Source: Mesorhizobium sp. WSM3860 (lineage in GTDB: Bacteria; Pseudomonadota; Alphaproteobacteria; Rhizobiales; Rhizobiaceae). From it: a stretch of DNA of 64,000 nucleotides. Of this stretch, positions 37,031 through 46,114 are shown one piece after another. The notes beneath the pieces were generated by a model that was not told the DNA's origin, did not search any database, and was given only the letters and a program-made list of their open reading frames with translations. The position numbers were made by a program, and so were the translations under genes. The stretch covers positions 1 through 64,000 of the forward strand of contig NZ_NSGF01000025.1 in assembly GCF_002294995.1 (NCBI RefSeq). Reading direction: 5' to 3'. Each line of letters begins with the position of its first letter. Positions within the stretch are counted from its first letter, which is position 1.

Positions 37031-37768
37031 ATGTTCGATCTGACCGGCCGCAAGGCGCTCGTCACCGGAGCAAGTGGTGGAATCGGCGAGGCCGTGGCGC
37101 GGGCGCTGCACGCGCAGGGCGCAACCATCGGCCTGCACGGCACGCGTGTCGAAAAGCTCGAAGCATTGGCTGCCGAACTTGGCGGGCGGACAAAACTGTT
37201 TCCGGCGAACCTCTCGAACCGCGACGAGGTCAAGGCCCTGGGCGCAAACGCGGAAGCCGAACTCGAAGGCGTCGACATCCTGGTCAACAATGCCGGCATC
37301 ACCAAGGACGGGCTTTTTGTCCGCATGTCGGACGCGGACTGGGACGCGGTCCTCGAGGTCAACCTGACCGCCGTGTTCCGGCTCACACGTGAACTGACCC
37401 ATCCGATGATGCGCCGCCGCAACGGCCGCATCATCAACATCACCTCCGTGTCCGGCGTAATCGGCAATCCCGGCCAGGCGAACTATTGCGCCTCAAAGGC
37501 CGGCATGATCGGCATGTCGAAATCGCTGGCGCAGGAGATCGCGACACGCGGCGTGACGGTGAACTGCGTGGCGCCGGGCTTCATCGAATCGGCCATGACC
37601 GACAAGCTGAACGACAGGCAGAAAGAAGCGATCATGGCCGCCATTCCGACCAGGCGCATGGGCACCGGCTTGGAAGTCGCCTCGGCCGTGGTCTACCTAG
37701 CCTCGAACGAGGCCGCCTACATCACCGGCCAAACTATTCATGTCAACGGCGGCATGGCAATGATTTAG
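37031..37768 (+). CDS. nodG: NodG, 3-oxoacyl-ACP reductase
   Basis: A 245-residue SDR enzyme close to FabG. Cofactor motif TGASGGIGEAVARAL, NNAG in VNNAGITKDGLF, and the Ser-Tyr-Lys set in NITSVSGVIG and ANYCASKAG, then CVAPGFIESAMT. It reduces 3-oxoacyl-ACP and may serve with NodFE or simply supplement FabG. The ATG follows AAAGGAAA. Confidence 0.93.
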   Translation: MFDLTGRKALVTGASGGIGEAVARALHAQGATIGLHGTRVEKLEALAAELGGRTKLFPANLSNRDEVKALGANAEAELEGVDILVNNAGITKDGLFVRMSDADWDAVLEVNLTAVFRLTRELTHPMMRRRNGRIINITSVSGVIGNPGQANYCASKAGMIGMSKSLAQEIATRGVTVNCVAPGFIESAMTDKLNDRQKEAIMAAIPTRRMGTGLEVASAVVYLASNEAAYITGQTIHVNGGMAMI

Positions 37769-37781
37769 CCTAAAAGTTCAG

Positions 37782-37799
37782 TGCGCCCCGATGGGCGCA
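37782..37799 (+). terminator. Hairpin after nodG
   Basis: TGCGCCC-CGAT-GGGCGCA is a perfect 7-bp stem 14 bp after the nodG stop. It lacks a U-run, so termination efficiency is uncertain. Confidence 0.45.
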
Positions 37800-37845
37800 T
37801 CAACCGTGGAGGCTTAGATCAAGCTCTTTGAAGCGGATGCTATCC

Positions 37846-37890
37846 TATCCATAGCAATGCATTCATTCGAAACACGCGATTTGCCAATTC
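37846..37890 (+). promoter_or_regulatory. Divergent nod box upstream of intact nodA
   Basis: Reads TATCCATAGCAATG, a spacer, ATTCGAAACACGCGATTTGCC, AATTC. Recognisable as a nod box but several bases shorter than the other two Nod-gene boxes (45 versus 49) and with more mismatches in the 3' half. It ends 251 bp before nodA. Confidence 0.72.
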
Positions 37891-38141
37891 TGCAGAACGT
37901 CGCATAGCAAGATTTCAAAGATGCAAGCCAAAAGGGCAATTATCCATGTTTGTATTGGCTCCGAGCAGTATTTTTCGGGCATACGCCTTCCGGTGTGCTC
38001 GCAACACAACGGAGTCGCATTGTTATTGCGGCTAGTTTCTACGGTGACCTGCGCAAGCTACATCGAGCCGGCTCGATGCCGACAAGCATCCCCCTGCTAG
38101 GCGCTTCCCAAACAAAACAGCAACAAAGAAGAGGTTTTTCC

Positions 38142-38732
38142 ATGTGCTCTGACGTGCGGTGGAGGTTGTGCTGGGAAAGTGACTTGCAACAGACCGACCA
38201 CGTCGAACTCTCCGAGTTCTTCCAAAAGACGTATGGACCGACTGGCGCCTTCAACTCAGAGCCATTCGAAGGCGGCCGTAGCTGGGCCGGTGCGAGGCCG
38301 GAGCTACGCGCAATCAGCTACGACGCGCACGGCGTAGCGGCTCATATCGGCATACTCCGCCGCTTCATCAAGATTGACGAGGTCGAGGTCCTAGTGGCCG
38401 ACCTGGGGTTGTACGGGGTGCGTCCAGATCTTGAGGGACAAGGGATCGGTCATTCGATGCGCGTTCTATATCCGGTATTGCGGCAGCTTGGGGTTCCATT
38501 CGCTTTCGGCACCGTTCGGCGCGCGATGCGGAACCATATGGAGAGGTTCTGCAGAGACGGCCTGGCGGCGATTGTGTCGGGCGTGCGCGTTCGGTCCACT
38601 CTCCCACATGTGTATCTGGACCTCCCGCCCACGCGCGTCGAGGACGTGCTCGTCATGGTTGTGCCGATTGGACGCTCGATGAGCGAGTGGCCATCCGGCA
38701 CCCTGATCGTTCGGAACGGTCCGGAGCTATGA
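38142..38732 (+). CDS. nodA: NodA, N-acyltransferase of Nod-factor synthesis
   Basis: A 196-residue protein, the standard NodA length, transferring the acyl chain to the de-N-acetylated chitooligosaccharide. Start MCSDVRWRLCWESDLQQ at 38142 has AGAGG eight bases upstream. Conserved NodA segments follow: FEGGRSWAGARPELRAISYD, IGILRRFIK and VADLGLYGVRPDLEGQGIG. The long open frame upstream of 38142 is leader. It is the only intact nodA here; nodB and nodC do not follow it. Confidence 0.96.
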   Translation: MCSDVRWRLCWESDLQQTDHVELSEFFQKTYGPTGAFNSEPFEGGRSWAGARPELRAISYDAHGVAAHIGILRRFIKIDEVEVLVADLGLYGVRPDLEGQGIGHSMRVLYPVLRQLGVPFAFGTVRRAMRNHMERFCRDGLAAIVSGVRVRSTLPHVYLDLPPTRVEDVLVMVVPIGRSMSEWPSGTLIVRNGPEL

Positions 38733-38809
38733 CACATCTTGAAGTGCCGGGTGATCGCGCTGAACGCAACGCAGCGGCGCGTGTTTGCAGAGCGGCTCCG
38801 ACTGAATAA
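38730..38809 (+). pseudogene. Possible nodB 5' remnant
   Basis: An ATG overlapping the nodA stop opens MTHLEVPGDRAERNAAARVC and stops after 26 codons. Position and the HLEVPGD resemblance suggest a decayed nodB start. The match is short. The rest of the stretch to 39090 holds nothing recognisable. Confidence 0.35.
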
Positions 38810-39090
38810 GCGTTCCCATTCACGTTAGCTGTGGGTAATCAAGGCTGAATTAACATGCAAAATCTGCGCATCTAGACCCAGGCGCGGGGTTCCGCGCGCA
38901 CAGACGTTCCGGACCTGAATCGCCGTCACCAGATGCGAGACATTGCCCCATACCACGAAGCCCGCCGTGCCGAAAGCGCGGGGGCGTCGGCCTTTCGAAG
39001 CTGAGCGTCAGCAACTTCGTCGAGTCTTGGCGCTCTCGGCACCGGCAAGTTTCAACGGGCGAAGAGGCTCGCACATCTGTGGAGCGCGGC

Positions 39091-39543
39091 TCACGCCCCG
39101 GAGACCAGGGCAGGAATGATCAAAGGCTCATTCGCCTCGTCAAGAATGGAGAAACTGTAACGGCCATCTGTGTCAAGATCGACGGAGTAGCTCAGGCGGT
39201 CGAGTATGTAGTTATCCTGGTCGAACGTGACGATCCGCGGCTTCAGCAAGGTGATATGCGATTCGTCCAGGTAGATGGAGTTGCAGACAATAATCGGGTC
39301 CTCGGGCTGACAGGTACGAGCCGCCGCTCCGTTGAGAATGCAACAGCGTGAACCGCGCTCGCCGAGGATGACATAGGTCGAAATCCGCGCACCGGAATTC
39401 CTATTCCATATCTCCACGAATTCCATCGGCAGGATCCCGGCTGCCTCGCAGTGGTCGGGGTCGAGCGTTATCGAACCATGGTAGTTGAGGTTCGCTTCGG
39501 TGACGTGGATGCCGTGCAGCTTGCCGGCCACTATTTTTCGCAT
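39091..39543 (-). CDS. panD: PanD, aspartate 1-decarboxylase
   Basis: A 150-residue pyruvoyl enzyme making beta-alanine for pantothenate and CoA. From the ATG at 39543 (GAGG upstream) it begins MRKIVAGKLHGIHVTEANL. The self-cleavage site is Gly23-Ser24 in YHGSITLD, and ISTYVILGERGSRCCILNGA follows. Two in-frame ATGs (39555, 39561) could add up to six residues. It comes directly after a bioZ 3' fragment, in the same orientation as the second nrtR-nadA-nadB block. panB/panC are not in the window. Confidence 0.93.
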   Translation of the reverse strand: MRKIVAGKLHGIHVTEANLNYHGSITLDPDHCEAAGILPMEFVEIWNRNSGARISTYVILGERGSRCCILNGAAARTCQPEDPIIVCNSIYLDESHITLLKPRIVTFDQDNYILDRLSYSVDLDTDGRYSFSILDEANEPLIIPALVSGA

Positions 39544-39589
39544 TGTTGTCCTCATCAGCATACAAGGTGAATCCTGGCAACGCCCGGCT

Positions 39590-39815
39590 AAATCACAACG
39601 GCGAGCGCACCGCCGCTGAGACCGCACCCGCCGCCCCCAAGAATTTCTCGCTCGGCCAAAAAGGCTGCGCCCGATGGGCGAGCGAGAGCAAGATCGGATC
39701 GTCGCGGCGGAAGAGTTGCCATAGTGACGATTGCGCGATCGGCTATGCCGAGGTTCCTCCGGACCACGACGAAAAATCGAACATTGGCCTGATGCTGCAC
39801 GAACCAACCGAGGTA
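39590..39815 (-). pseudogene. bioZ 3' fragment
   Basis: The minus strand encodes a degraded C-terminal quarter of BioZ: HQANVRFFVVVRRNLGIAD and GGCGLSGGALAVVI. These match HQANARIFDAVGRNLAIAD and GSGLTGGALILGI in the intact copy. It starts right after nadB, so everything from nadC to most of bioZ is missing in this copy. Confidence 0.88.
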
Positions 39816-39836
39816 AGCGGTGCAGGTGAAGTTATA

Positions 39837-41378
39837 TCAACAGCTCCGTTCGGATGTTTGCCAACTGATCGTGACGGCATTCTCAAAGGCTGTGCAGAGC
39901 GTCAGTCGTGAGGGGAGGGCGGCAGCATCGCGCCCTGGGAAATCGGATCGGTAATGTGAACCGCGGCTCTCCTCGCGTCGAAGGGCTGCGATCGCCATCA
40001 ACAGTGTCACCAGGGCCGGATCGGCCGCGGCCGTCTCGCCGACGGCGATCGGCAGCACTGTCGCGACCGTGTCGCGCATTGATTTGCCATTCCGAACTAT
40101 GCCAAGCGCTTTCGACACGAGCGGGCGTATGGGTGAAGGGTCGGGTCGGACGGGAATGGTTGCGGGAAGCCTGGGCCACTGCCAACCGGCGCAAGATCCA
40201 GCCACGCTTGCCGCGACCCAGACTGCTGTCGCAACAGCTTCCGCGAGAGAGTTGCTGGCAAGCCGGTTGGCGCCATGCAGTCCCGTGCATGCGACTTCGC
40301 CGCAGGCCCACAGGCCGCTAACGGAACTGCGCCCTTCGGCATCAACGGCCACTCCGCCCATGTGATAGTGAGCAGCGGGACGCACAGGAATAGGCTCCAC
40401 AGCCGGATCGATGCCGGCCTGCTTACAAATAGCGTCGATCGCCGGAAAGCGTCTTGCGAATTTCTGCCCAAGGCAATGTCGGGCATCGAGATAGACCCGA
40501 TGCCCGACAGCGAGCTGATCCGAGATCGCCCTCGCAACCACGTCGCGCGATGCGAGCTCCGCTCCGGGTGTGTCGGCCAGGAAGCGACGGCCGTCTTCAT
40601 CAGTCAGCACCGCGCCTTCGCCTCGTACCGCTTCGCTGACAAGCGACATTGGTCGGCGCGGACCATCGAGCGCGGTCGGGTGGAACTGCACAAATTCGAG
40701 ATCGGCGAGCTCCGCTCCAGCACAGGCGGCAAGCGCCAGACCATGCCCGAATGAGGAGAGCGGGTTCGTTGTGTCGCAAAACAGCCCGCCTATCCCACCG
40801 GTCGCCAGCACCACGCGGCGTGTGGGCAATGCGAACACGCCGCCGTGCAAGACTGCCAGCAAGCCCACAATGCTGCCCTCCGACACAACCAAGCGAAGCG
40901 CTGTCATGCCTTCCATGATCGTGATCGAATGGGTTCGCCTCGCCACGCCGAGCAGCGCCCGAAACAACTCGCGGCCGGTTGCGTCGCCGGCGGCGTGGAC
41001 GATGCGGCGACGCGAATGCGCCGCTTCCAGGCCGAGCCGCAGCCTCCCGTCGAGTGAGCGGTCGAAGGGAACGCCGAGACGGATGAGATTCTCGATGGCT
41101 TTAGGTGCGGCCTCAATCACCCGCCTGGCCATCTGTTCGTCGCAGTGGCCGTCACCGGCAGCAAGCGTATCGGTGAGGTGGAGTTCCGGGGTATCGTCCT
41201 CGCCGAGGCTGGCTGCGAGCCCGCCCTGTGCAAGCGTGCTCGAGGCTTCGGTCCCGAGCGGTGTTCTGGAGAGAAGAACGACCGGTTGGGGCGCCAGATG
41301 AAGCGCCGTCAGCAGGCCGGCGAGACCAGCGCCGATGATGACCGGCGCCCCGCCAATGTCATGGATGTCGGGCGTCAT
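39837..41378 (-). CDS. nadB: NadB, L-aspartate oxidase
   Basis: A 513-residue flavoprotein oxidising aspartate to iminoaspartate for quinolinate synthesis. FAD motif VIIGAGLAGLLTALHL, STLAQGGLAASLGEDD, catalytic-region HYHMGGVAVD and GLHGANRLASNSLAEAV are intact. It overlaps nadA by 4 bp. The 3' end aligns with the nadB tail left in the nad-bio locus at 29.8-29.9 kb. Confidence 0.95.
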   Translation of the reverse strand: MTPDIHDIGGAPVIIGAGLAGLLTALHLAPQPVVLLSRTPLGTEASSTLAQGGLAASLGEDDTPELHLTDTLAAGDGHCDEQMARRVIEAAPKAIENLIRLGVPFDRSLDGRLRLGLEAAHSRRRIVHAAGDATGRELFRALLGVARRTHSITIMEGMTALRLVVSEGSIVGLLAVLHGGVFALPTRRVVLATGGIGGLFCDTTNPLSSFGHGLALAACAGAELADLEFVQFHPTALDGPRRPMSLVSEAVRGEGAVLTDEDGRRFLADTPGAELASRDVVARAISDQLAVGHRVYLDARHCLGQKFARRFPAIDAICKQAGIDPAVEPIPVRPAAHYHMGGVAVDAEGRSSVSGLWACGEVACTGLHGANRLASNSLAEAVATAVWVAASVAGSCAGWQWPRLPATIPVRPDPSPIRPLVSKALGIVRNGKSMRDTVATVLPIAVGETAAADPALVTLLMAIAALRREESRGSHYRSDFPGRDAAALPSRLTLCTAFENAVTISWQTSERSC

Positions 41379-42349
41379 ACAAAGAGCATGCGTTCCACAG
41401 CCCAGCGGGCCCGTTCAGTGACGTGCGGATCGATGGTGACGACGTGACGGTTCTCCTCGAGCGCGCTGCGGATGTTGGCGAGCGTGATCCGTTTCATGTG
41501 CGGGCACAGATTGCATGGACGCACGAAATCCACGTCCGGATGCTCGACCGCGACATTGTCGCTCATCGAACATTCCGTCATCAGCACCACACGCGCCGGC
41601 CTATGCCGCGCGACATAGTCGGACATCGCCGCCGTCGAGCCGGCGAAGTCGGCTTCGGCCACGACCGCGGGCGGACATTCGGGATGGGCAAGTACGCTGA
41701 TGCCGGGATGCGCTTCACGCAGCTCGCGGATGTCGGCCGCTTCAAAGCGTTCATGCACCTCGCAGTGCCCCTTCCAGGCGATAATCTCAACCTTCGTCTG
41801 TCGCGCGATGTTCTTCGCCAGATATTCGTCGGGCAGCATGATCACGCGCGGCACCCGGAGCGACTTCACCACTGCGAGCGCGTTGCCTGAGGTGCAGCAG
41901 ATGTCTGACTCAGCTTTCACCGCGGCTGAGGTGTTGACGTAGGTGACGACCGGAACACCGGCATAACGCTGTCGCATCAGGCGCACGTCTTGGGCCGTGA
42001 TCGAGTCGGCCAGCGAGCAGCCGGCGGCGAGATCCGGGATGAGCACGGTCTTGTCGGGATTGAGGAGCTTGGCTGTTTCAGCCATGAAATGCACGCCGGC
42101 TAGTACGATTACATCGGCGTCGACTGTCATCGCCTTGTGGGCCAACGCCAGGCTGTCCCCGACGATGTCAGCCACGCAGTGAAAAATCTCCGGCGTCTGG
42201 TAGTTATGTGCCAGGATGACCGCGTTGCGCTGTCGCTTCAGTTTCAGGATCGCGTCGATGTCGTCAACGAAGACCGGCCACTCGATCGGGGGGATAACGC
42301 GCCGAACGCGGTCGTATAGTGCGGCGCTCGAAGGCAGGACGGCGCTCAT
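41375..42349 (-). CDS. nadA: NadA, quinolinate synthase
   Basis: A 324-residue Fe-S enzyme condensing iminoaspartate with DHAP. The ATG at 42349 has GGAGG upstream; an earlier in-frame ATG at 42370 lies in the operator region and is less likely. Motifs: VILAHNYQTPEIF, GVHFMAETAKLLNP, CSLADSI, cluster cysteines in ICCTSGNA and FVRPCNLCPHMKRIT. It overlaps nadB by ATGA. Confidence 0.95.
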   Translation of the reverse strand: MSAVLPSSAALYDRVRRVIPPIEWPVFVDDIDAILKLKRQRNAVILAHNYQTPEIFHCVADIVGDSLALAHKAMTVDADVIVLAGVHFMAETAKLLNPDKTVLIPDLAAGCSLADSITAQDVRLMRQRYAGVPVVTYVNTSAAVKAESDICCTSGNALAVVKSLRVPRVIMLPDEYLAKNIARQTKVEIIAWKGHCEVHERFEAADIRELREAHPGISVLAHPECPPAVVAEADFAGSTAAMSDYVARHRPARVVLMTECSMSDNVAVEHPDVDFVRPCNLCPHMKRITLANIRSALEENRHVVTIDPHVTERARWAVERMLFV

Positions 42350-42360
42350 CGAGCCTCCAG

Positions 42361-42405
42361 TTATAGTCAACGCGATAATAAGGCTATAATCGTTGTGACT
42401 ATAAG
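42361..42405. promoter_or_regulatory. Putative NrtR operator upstream of nadA
   Basis: An inverted repeat TATAGTCAACG ... CGTTGTGACTATA flanks an AT-rich centre, directly upstream of the nadA ribosome site and 6 bp after the nrtR stop. The half-site TATAGTCA/TGACTATA is a plausible NrtR target. The same element, partly decayed, precedes the other nad locus. Confidence 0.65.
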
Positions 42406-42410
42406 TGGTG

Positions 42411-43367
42411 TCAAGCCCGTGCGAGCGGCAATTTTGTGCCGGCCACAGGCCTCTCGTTTAGAATAGCATGGTGGAAGCGATAGAGCTGCGCCGGCCGGCC
42501 GCCAGTCTCGGCGGTCGTCGCTCCGGTCTTCTCAACCAGCTCCTGCTGCCCTATGAGCCGGCGAAAGTTCGGCTTGTTGATGAGCCTGCCGGAGAGCGCC
42601 TCCACGGTTCGCTGTAGCTGTAAAAGCGTGAAGAGCGGCGGCATCAGTTCGAACACAACAGGCCGGTATTTGATCTTGGAGCGCAGCCGCGCAATAGCCG
42701 TTGCCAGAATGCGGCGATGATCGCCGCTCATCGATCTGCCCGGCACCGGAGCGAGGATGGCAGAATCTCCCCCGCGCTTTGCTTCCTCCACCAGGGCGGC
42801 TTCATAGAGCAGCTCGTAGCGCTGCAGCGCGAGTTCTTCGTTCCATGCCCGGTTGTCCATGGCAAAGGCGACCGCCGCTCGCCGCCGGCGATCGAAGCGC
42901 GTCGCGCCGTCGTCCGCGTCTTGCGCCCATTCGATAAGCCGCGGCCACAATTCTTCCAGCATCGGGGGCCTGCCGGAGCGATGATCCTCCCAGGGGAAAT
43001 AGTCGTACCAGCTCGCCCATCTGCGCCTGCCCGAGGCGCCCGCATCTTCTTCGCGCGTGAGTGCGAGATAGCTGATCGAGATCACGCGCTCGTTGCCGCC
43101 GGTTCGATCGCGATCGGCGAAGGTGTAGAGCTGCTCGATGTAGCCGAGAGGCTGGCCGGTCTGCAGTTCCACCCATGCTCTGAGGCCCGACTGGAGCGAA
43201 CGATGAGCGAGCTCAAACGGGCCCGAGGGAAGGGCGGCACCCTGTTCGATGGTCAGAACACATGGTCCAGCGTCGTTCACGGCGACGACGACTGCGATCA
43301 GGTCCGCGTTGACGTCGTTGGTCTTGCCTATAGCTCTGCCTTTCCTCGGTCCCTTTGCCTGGTCCAT
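42411..43367 (-). CDS. nrtR: NrtR, Nudix-related regulator of NAD biosynthesis (copy 2)
   Basis: A 318-residue paralogue of the regulator at 30182. N-terminal Nudix-like domain (NADLIAVVVAVNDAGPCVLT, GYIEQLYTFADRDR) and C-terminal winged helix (RLRSKIKYRPVVFELMPP, NFRRLIGQQELVEKTG, GGRPAQLYRF). It precedes nadA-nadB in the same direction with the operator between, the classic NrtR arrangement. Confidence 0.9.
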   Translation of the reverse strand: MDQAKGPRKGRAIGKTNDVNADLIAVVVAVNDAGPCVLTIEQGAALPSGPFELAHRSLQSGLRAWVELQTGQPLGYIEQLYTFADRDRTGGNERVISISYLALTREEDAGASGRRRWASWYDYFPWEDHRSGRPPMLEELWPRLIEWAQDADDGATRFDRRRRAAVAFAMDNRAWNEELALQRYELLYEAALVEEAKRGGDSAILAPVPGRSMSGDHRRILATAIARLRSKIKYRPVVFELMPPLFTLLQLQRTVEALSGRLINKPNFRRLIGQQELVEKTGATTAETGGRPAQLYRFHHAILNERPVAGTKLPLARA

Positions 43368-43737
43368 GGTTCCTGGCCTAGTTAGCAGAGCACCCGTCTA
43401 ACCGATTTAGCTCTGCTCTTTTATCATACACTCGTCGCGCAACACGACGCGCTCTTGAGATTTTACCTCTTCGCACCTGGACAAAAATATGCCAAACGCG
43501 ACACTCGCCGTGGGTGACGCCGGGTGAGGAGAGACGTGGATTGGGCGATCTCAGGCTGTCGGCCGAGCAGCGCCTAGCGGCGCCAAAGCTCGCCGAAAGC
43601 GGGCCGTTCTTGATAGCAGCCGGCGTCGACAGGAAGGCTGCACCGCCTCACCGAGTCCACCACCGCTTGATTTGTCCCAGCTATTCGCCTCGCTCGGTAT
43701 GTCGCGGCCCCGACATGTCGGAAGTCCGACAGTCGGG
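43368..43737. other. Gap between nifA1 and nrtR copy 2
   Basis: 370 bp; no recognisable gene or regulatory motif. Confidence 0.4.
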
Positions 43738-45480
43738 TCAGAGACACTTGATCTCGATACCGTATTTCCTCAGCGCGTAACCAATCTGGCGCGGCGTCAG
43801 TCCAAGCAGGCGCGCTGCCTTTGCCTGTACCCAGCCGGATCTTTCCATGGCCGCGATGAGACGCTCGCGATCGGTCATCTTCGCGCCGCTTACGAGGGCC
43901 ACCCGAGCAGGCGCTGGCAGTGCCTGTTCGCTGTAAACAGGCGGGGCCCCAAAAGCCGCCGAAGCAACAGCACCAGACGATTGCATGGCCGGGTTCAGTG
44001 GCGATGGTGCGATCGGCTCCGAGTGCGGCGCAGCCTGCGTCGATGCGTGCTTCCAAAGCATCGCGGAAAGGCATCGGCCCTGGCAGCAATCAAAGTCGCT
44101 TCTGACGATTGACGCTCCCGTTGACAGGGTCGCTGTCCGCTGCACGCAATTTTCAAGTTCGCGGACATTTCCGGGAAAAGCACAGTTCATCAGCACTTCA
44201 GTCGCACTCGCATCGAAGACCAGGGTACGGCCGTTCTCGCTGTTGAAATTATTGAGAAACTCAGCGGCAAGGAGCGGAATATCACTGCGCCGTTCGCGCA
44301 ATGGCGGCACCAGCAGGGGAACAACGCTTATGCGATAATAAAGGTCGGCGCGAAATTCGTTCTTTGCAACAGCGTCTTCCAGGTTCCTGTTCGTGGCAGC
44401 AATCACGCGAACGTCGACCTTAATCGTCTGGTTGCTGCCGACGCGTTCGAACTCCTGCTCCTGCAGCACGCGCAGCAGCTTTGCCTGGAACGAGGCCGAA
44501 ATCTCGCCGATCTCGTCCAGAAACAACGTTCCCTTGTCGGCGAGCTCAAAGCGCCCCTTGCGCGAGTTGAATGCACTGGTAAAGGCACCCTTTTCGTGAC
44601 CGAACAGTTCGGATTCCAATACTGTCTCAGGGAGCGCTGCGCAATTGAGCTTGATGAACGGCCGCTTGGCGCGCCCCGACAGCTCGTGAACGGCCTTGGC
44701 GACCAGCTCCTTGCCGGTCCCGGATTCCCCGCGCAGCAAAACGGTACTGTTGGACCTGGCTACTAATGCGACCTTCTCAAGCAGCCGGCGCAGCGCCGGG
44801 CTGTCGCCAATGATCCCCTTGACATGAGCCCTTTTGCCCTCATGCCCAGGCTGCTTGAGCTCGCCGAATTGCTTTTGCATCCGGATTTTCTCCGCCATCG
44901 GTCGCTCGCGGTCTGACGCGAACAGGCGATGCAGCTTCACTGTCTGCCCAACCAGATTGGCGATCGTAGTGAGGAGGCGGAGGTCGTAATCGAGGAGGGA
45001 GGCTGATTTGTTGTCCAGGATGCGATCGATGGTCAGCGTGCCTACGACGGTCGCATCGACGCGAATGGGTACGCCGATGAACGACACTTTCACGTTGTCG
45101 GACGCCCCGAGCACGTCCTTGTCGGCGGCGTTGAAGGCCGGATCGACCGCTATGTTCTCGGCGACGAGCGCCATGCCCGTCTTTATGATCTGGTCGATCG
45201 CCGTCCGTGGCAGATGCTTCCGGTGGCGCTCATCGCTGCCTTCGCTCGAGCCGGCGCCGACGATCATGTCTGGTATGCCGGCACCGTTGAAGAGCGCGAT
45301 GACGCCGTGCCGCACCTGCACCAACGATGGCAGGAGATCGACGACGTTGGCCAACGTGGCTTCGAGCGCAGCGGGGGCGGTGAGTGCTTTCGATGTTTCG
45401 AAGATATCTGGCGCCCTCTCGCGCAGCGGCACAAGAGACACCACGTGATTCGTCTCGGACTTTGAATTAGGCGTTTTCAT
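43738..45480 (-). CDS. nifA: NifA, nitrogen-fixation activator (copy 1)
   Basis: A 580-residue sigma-54 activator (start ATG 45480). An N-terminal GAF domain is followed by the AAA+ domain with GESGTGKE (Walker A), the GAFTSAF sigma-54 loop and LFLDEIGEI (Walker B). Then the rhizobial oxygen-sensing cysteines follow in the pattern C-X11-C-X19-C-X4-C (NCAFPGN to CCQGRC), and the C-terminal HTH AARLLGLTPRQIGYALRKYG. It activates nif/fix promoters at low oxygen. It differs throughout from copy 2 at 59532. Mesorhizobium loti also has two nifA genes of which one is essential for fixation. Confidence 0.94.
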   Translation of the reverse strand: MKTPNSKSETNHVVSLVPLRERAPDIFETSKALTAPAALEATLANVVDLLPSLVQVRHGVIALFNGAGIPDMIVGAGSSEGSDERHRKHLPRTAIDQIIKTGMALVAENIAVDPAFNAADKDVLGASDNVKVSFIGVPIRVDATVVGTLTIDRILDNKSASLLDYDLRLLTTIANLVGQTVKLHRLFASDRERPMAEKIRMQKQFGELKQPGHEGKRAHVKGIIGDSPALRRLLEKVALVARSNSTVLLRGESGTGKELVAKAVHELSGRAKRPFIKLNCAALPETVLESELFGHEKGAFTSAFNSRKGRFELADKGTLFLDEIGEISASFQAKLLRVLQEQEFERVGSNQTIKVDVRVIAATNRNLEDAVAKNEFRADLYYRISVVPLLVPPLRERRSDIPLLAAEFLNNFNSENGRTLVFDASATEVLMNCAFPGNVRELENCVQRTATLSTGASIVRSDFDCCQGRCLSAMLWKHASTQAAPHSEPIAPSPLNPAMQSSGAVASAAFGAPPVYSEQALPAPARVALVSGAKMTDRERLIAAMERSGWVQAKAARLLGLTPRQIGYALRKYGIEIKCL

Positions 45481-46114
45481 TTCTGGAAGCGATATGCAGC
45501 GTGACCAGATCTGCCTGGCACTTTGCTCGCAGGCGCGAGCATCGCGCTGGATGTGATCATCCATCTCGCGCCGTGAAATCGAAATCGATGCTCGAGACAA
45601 GTGCGCTTATTGTCAGGCGCGCGCATCTCCTTGGCCAATCGCATTCGTGGGCGTCTTTGCTCTGCAGGCCGCTGCACAATCGACGAGTTTGCTCGCCTCG
45701 GCTTGGCACGCGGGAGTTCATTTAAGCAGGAGAAGGCTTTGATGAAGACAGTCTTGACGATTGATCGGCCACGGAGTCGGACGTCTGCAGCCGGCTTTTC
45801 GTGACCAACTAGATGGCCGCCGAGATGATAGTCAATGTCGATGCCAGTCAGGCCCGGGCCGCGGGCAAGTGCGGCCCTGGCAAATTGGGGCGGCGTCATG
45901 CTGTCGATCGCAAAGCGGAGCGATGCTTGACGCATGGCTTTCCTTTCTCTTCCATGAAGTGCGGGTCGTCGTCTCGGATGACTTGCTTGCGCCGCGCAGC
46001 AATCATTCGTTGTTAAACGACCGGAATGCCAGAGGTGAGTCAACCAAACTCCCGCCGCTTTCCTTTCATCGATGAAAGGAAATCAGGTTCTCATGATAGT
46101 ATTTTATCAGTCTT
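45481..46114. other. Gap between nifA1 and the LacI-type gene
   Basis: 634 bp holding only the possible MocC-like fragment. A plus-strand sigma-54-like TGGCAC/TCGCA at 45516-45531 has no gene downstream and is not called. Confidence 0.4.
45811..45935 (-). pseudogene. Possible MocC/IolE-like sugar isomerase 5' fragment
   Basis: ATG at 45935 with GAAAGGA upstream opens MRQASLRFAIDSMTPPQFAR, reminiscent of the N terminus of MocC/IolE TIM-barrel proteins. The homology then fades, with no full barrel. It lies downstream of the LacI-type gene in the same direction. The family call is tentative. Confidence 0.35.

Noticed and set aside
37950..38141. Longer NodA starting at 37950
   Set aside because: The family start is MCSDVRW at 38142 with its own ribosome site; the upstream part is leader without homology.
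45516..45531. Sigma-54-like TGGCAC ... TCGCA on the plus strand
   Set aside because: No plus-strand gene follows within 600 bp and the -12 part is imperfect.
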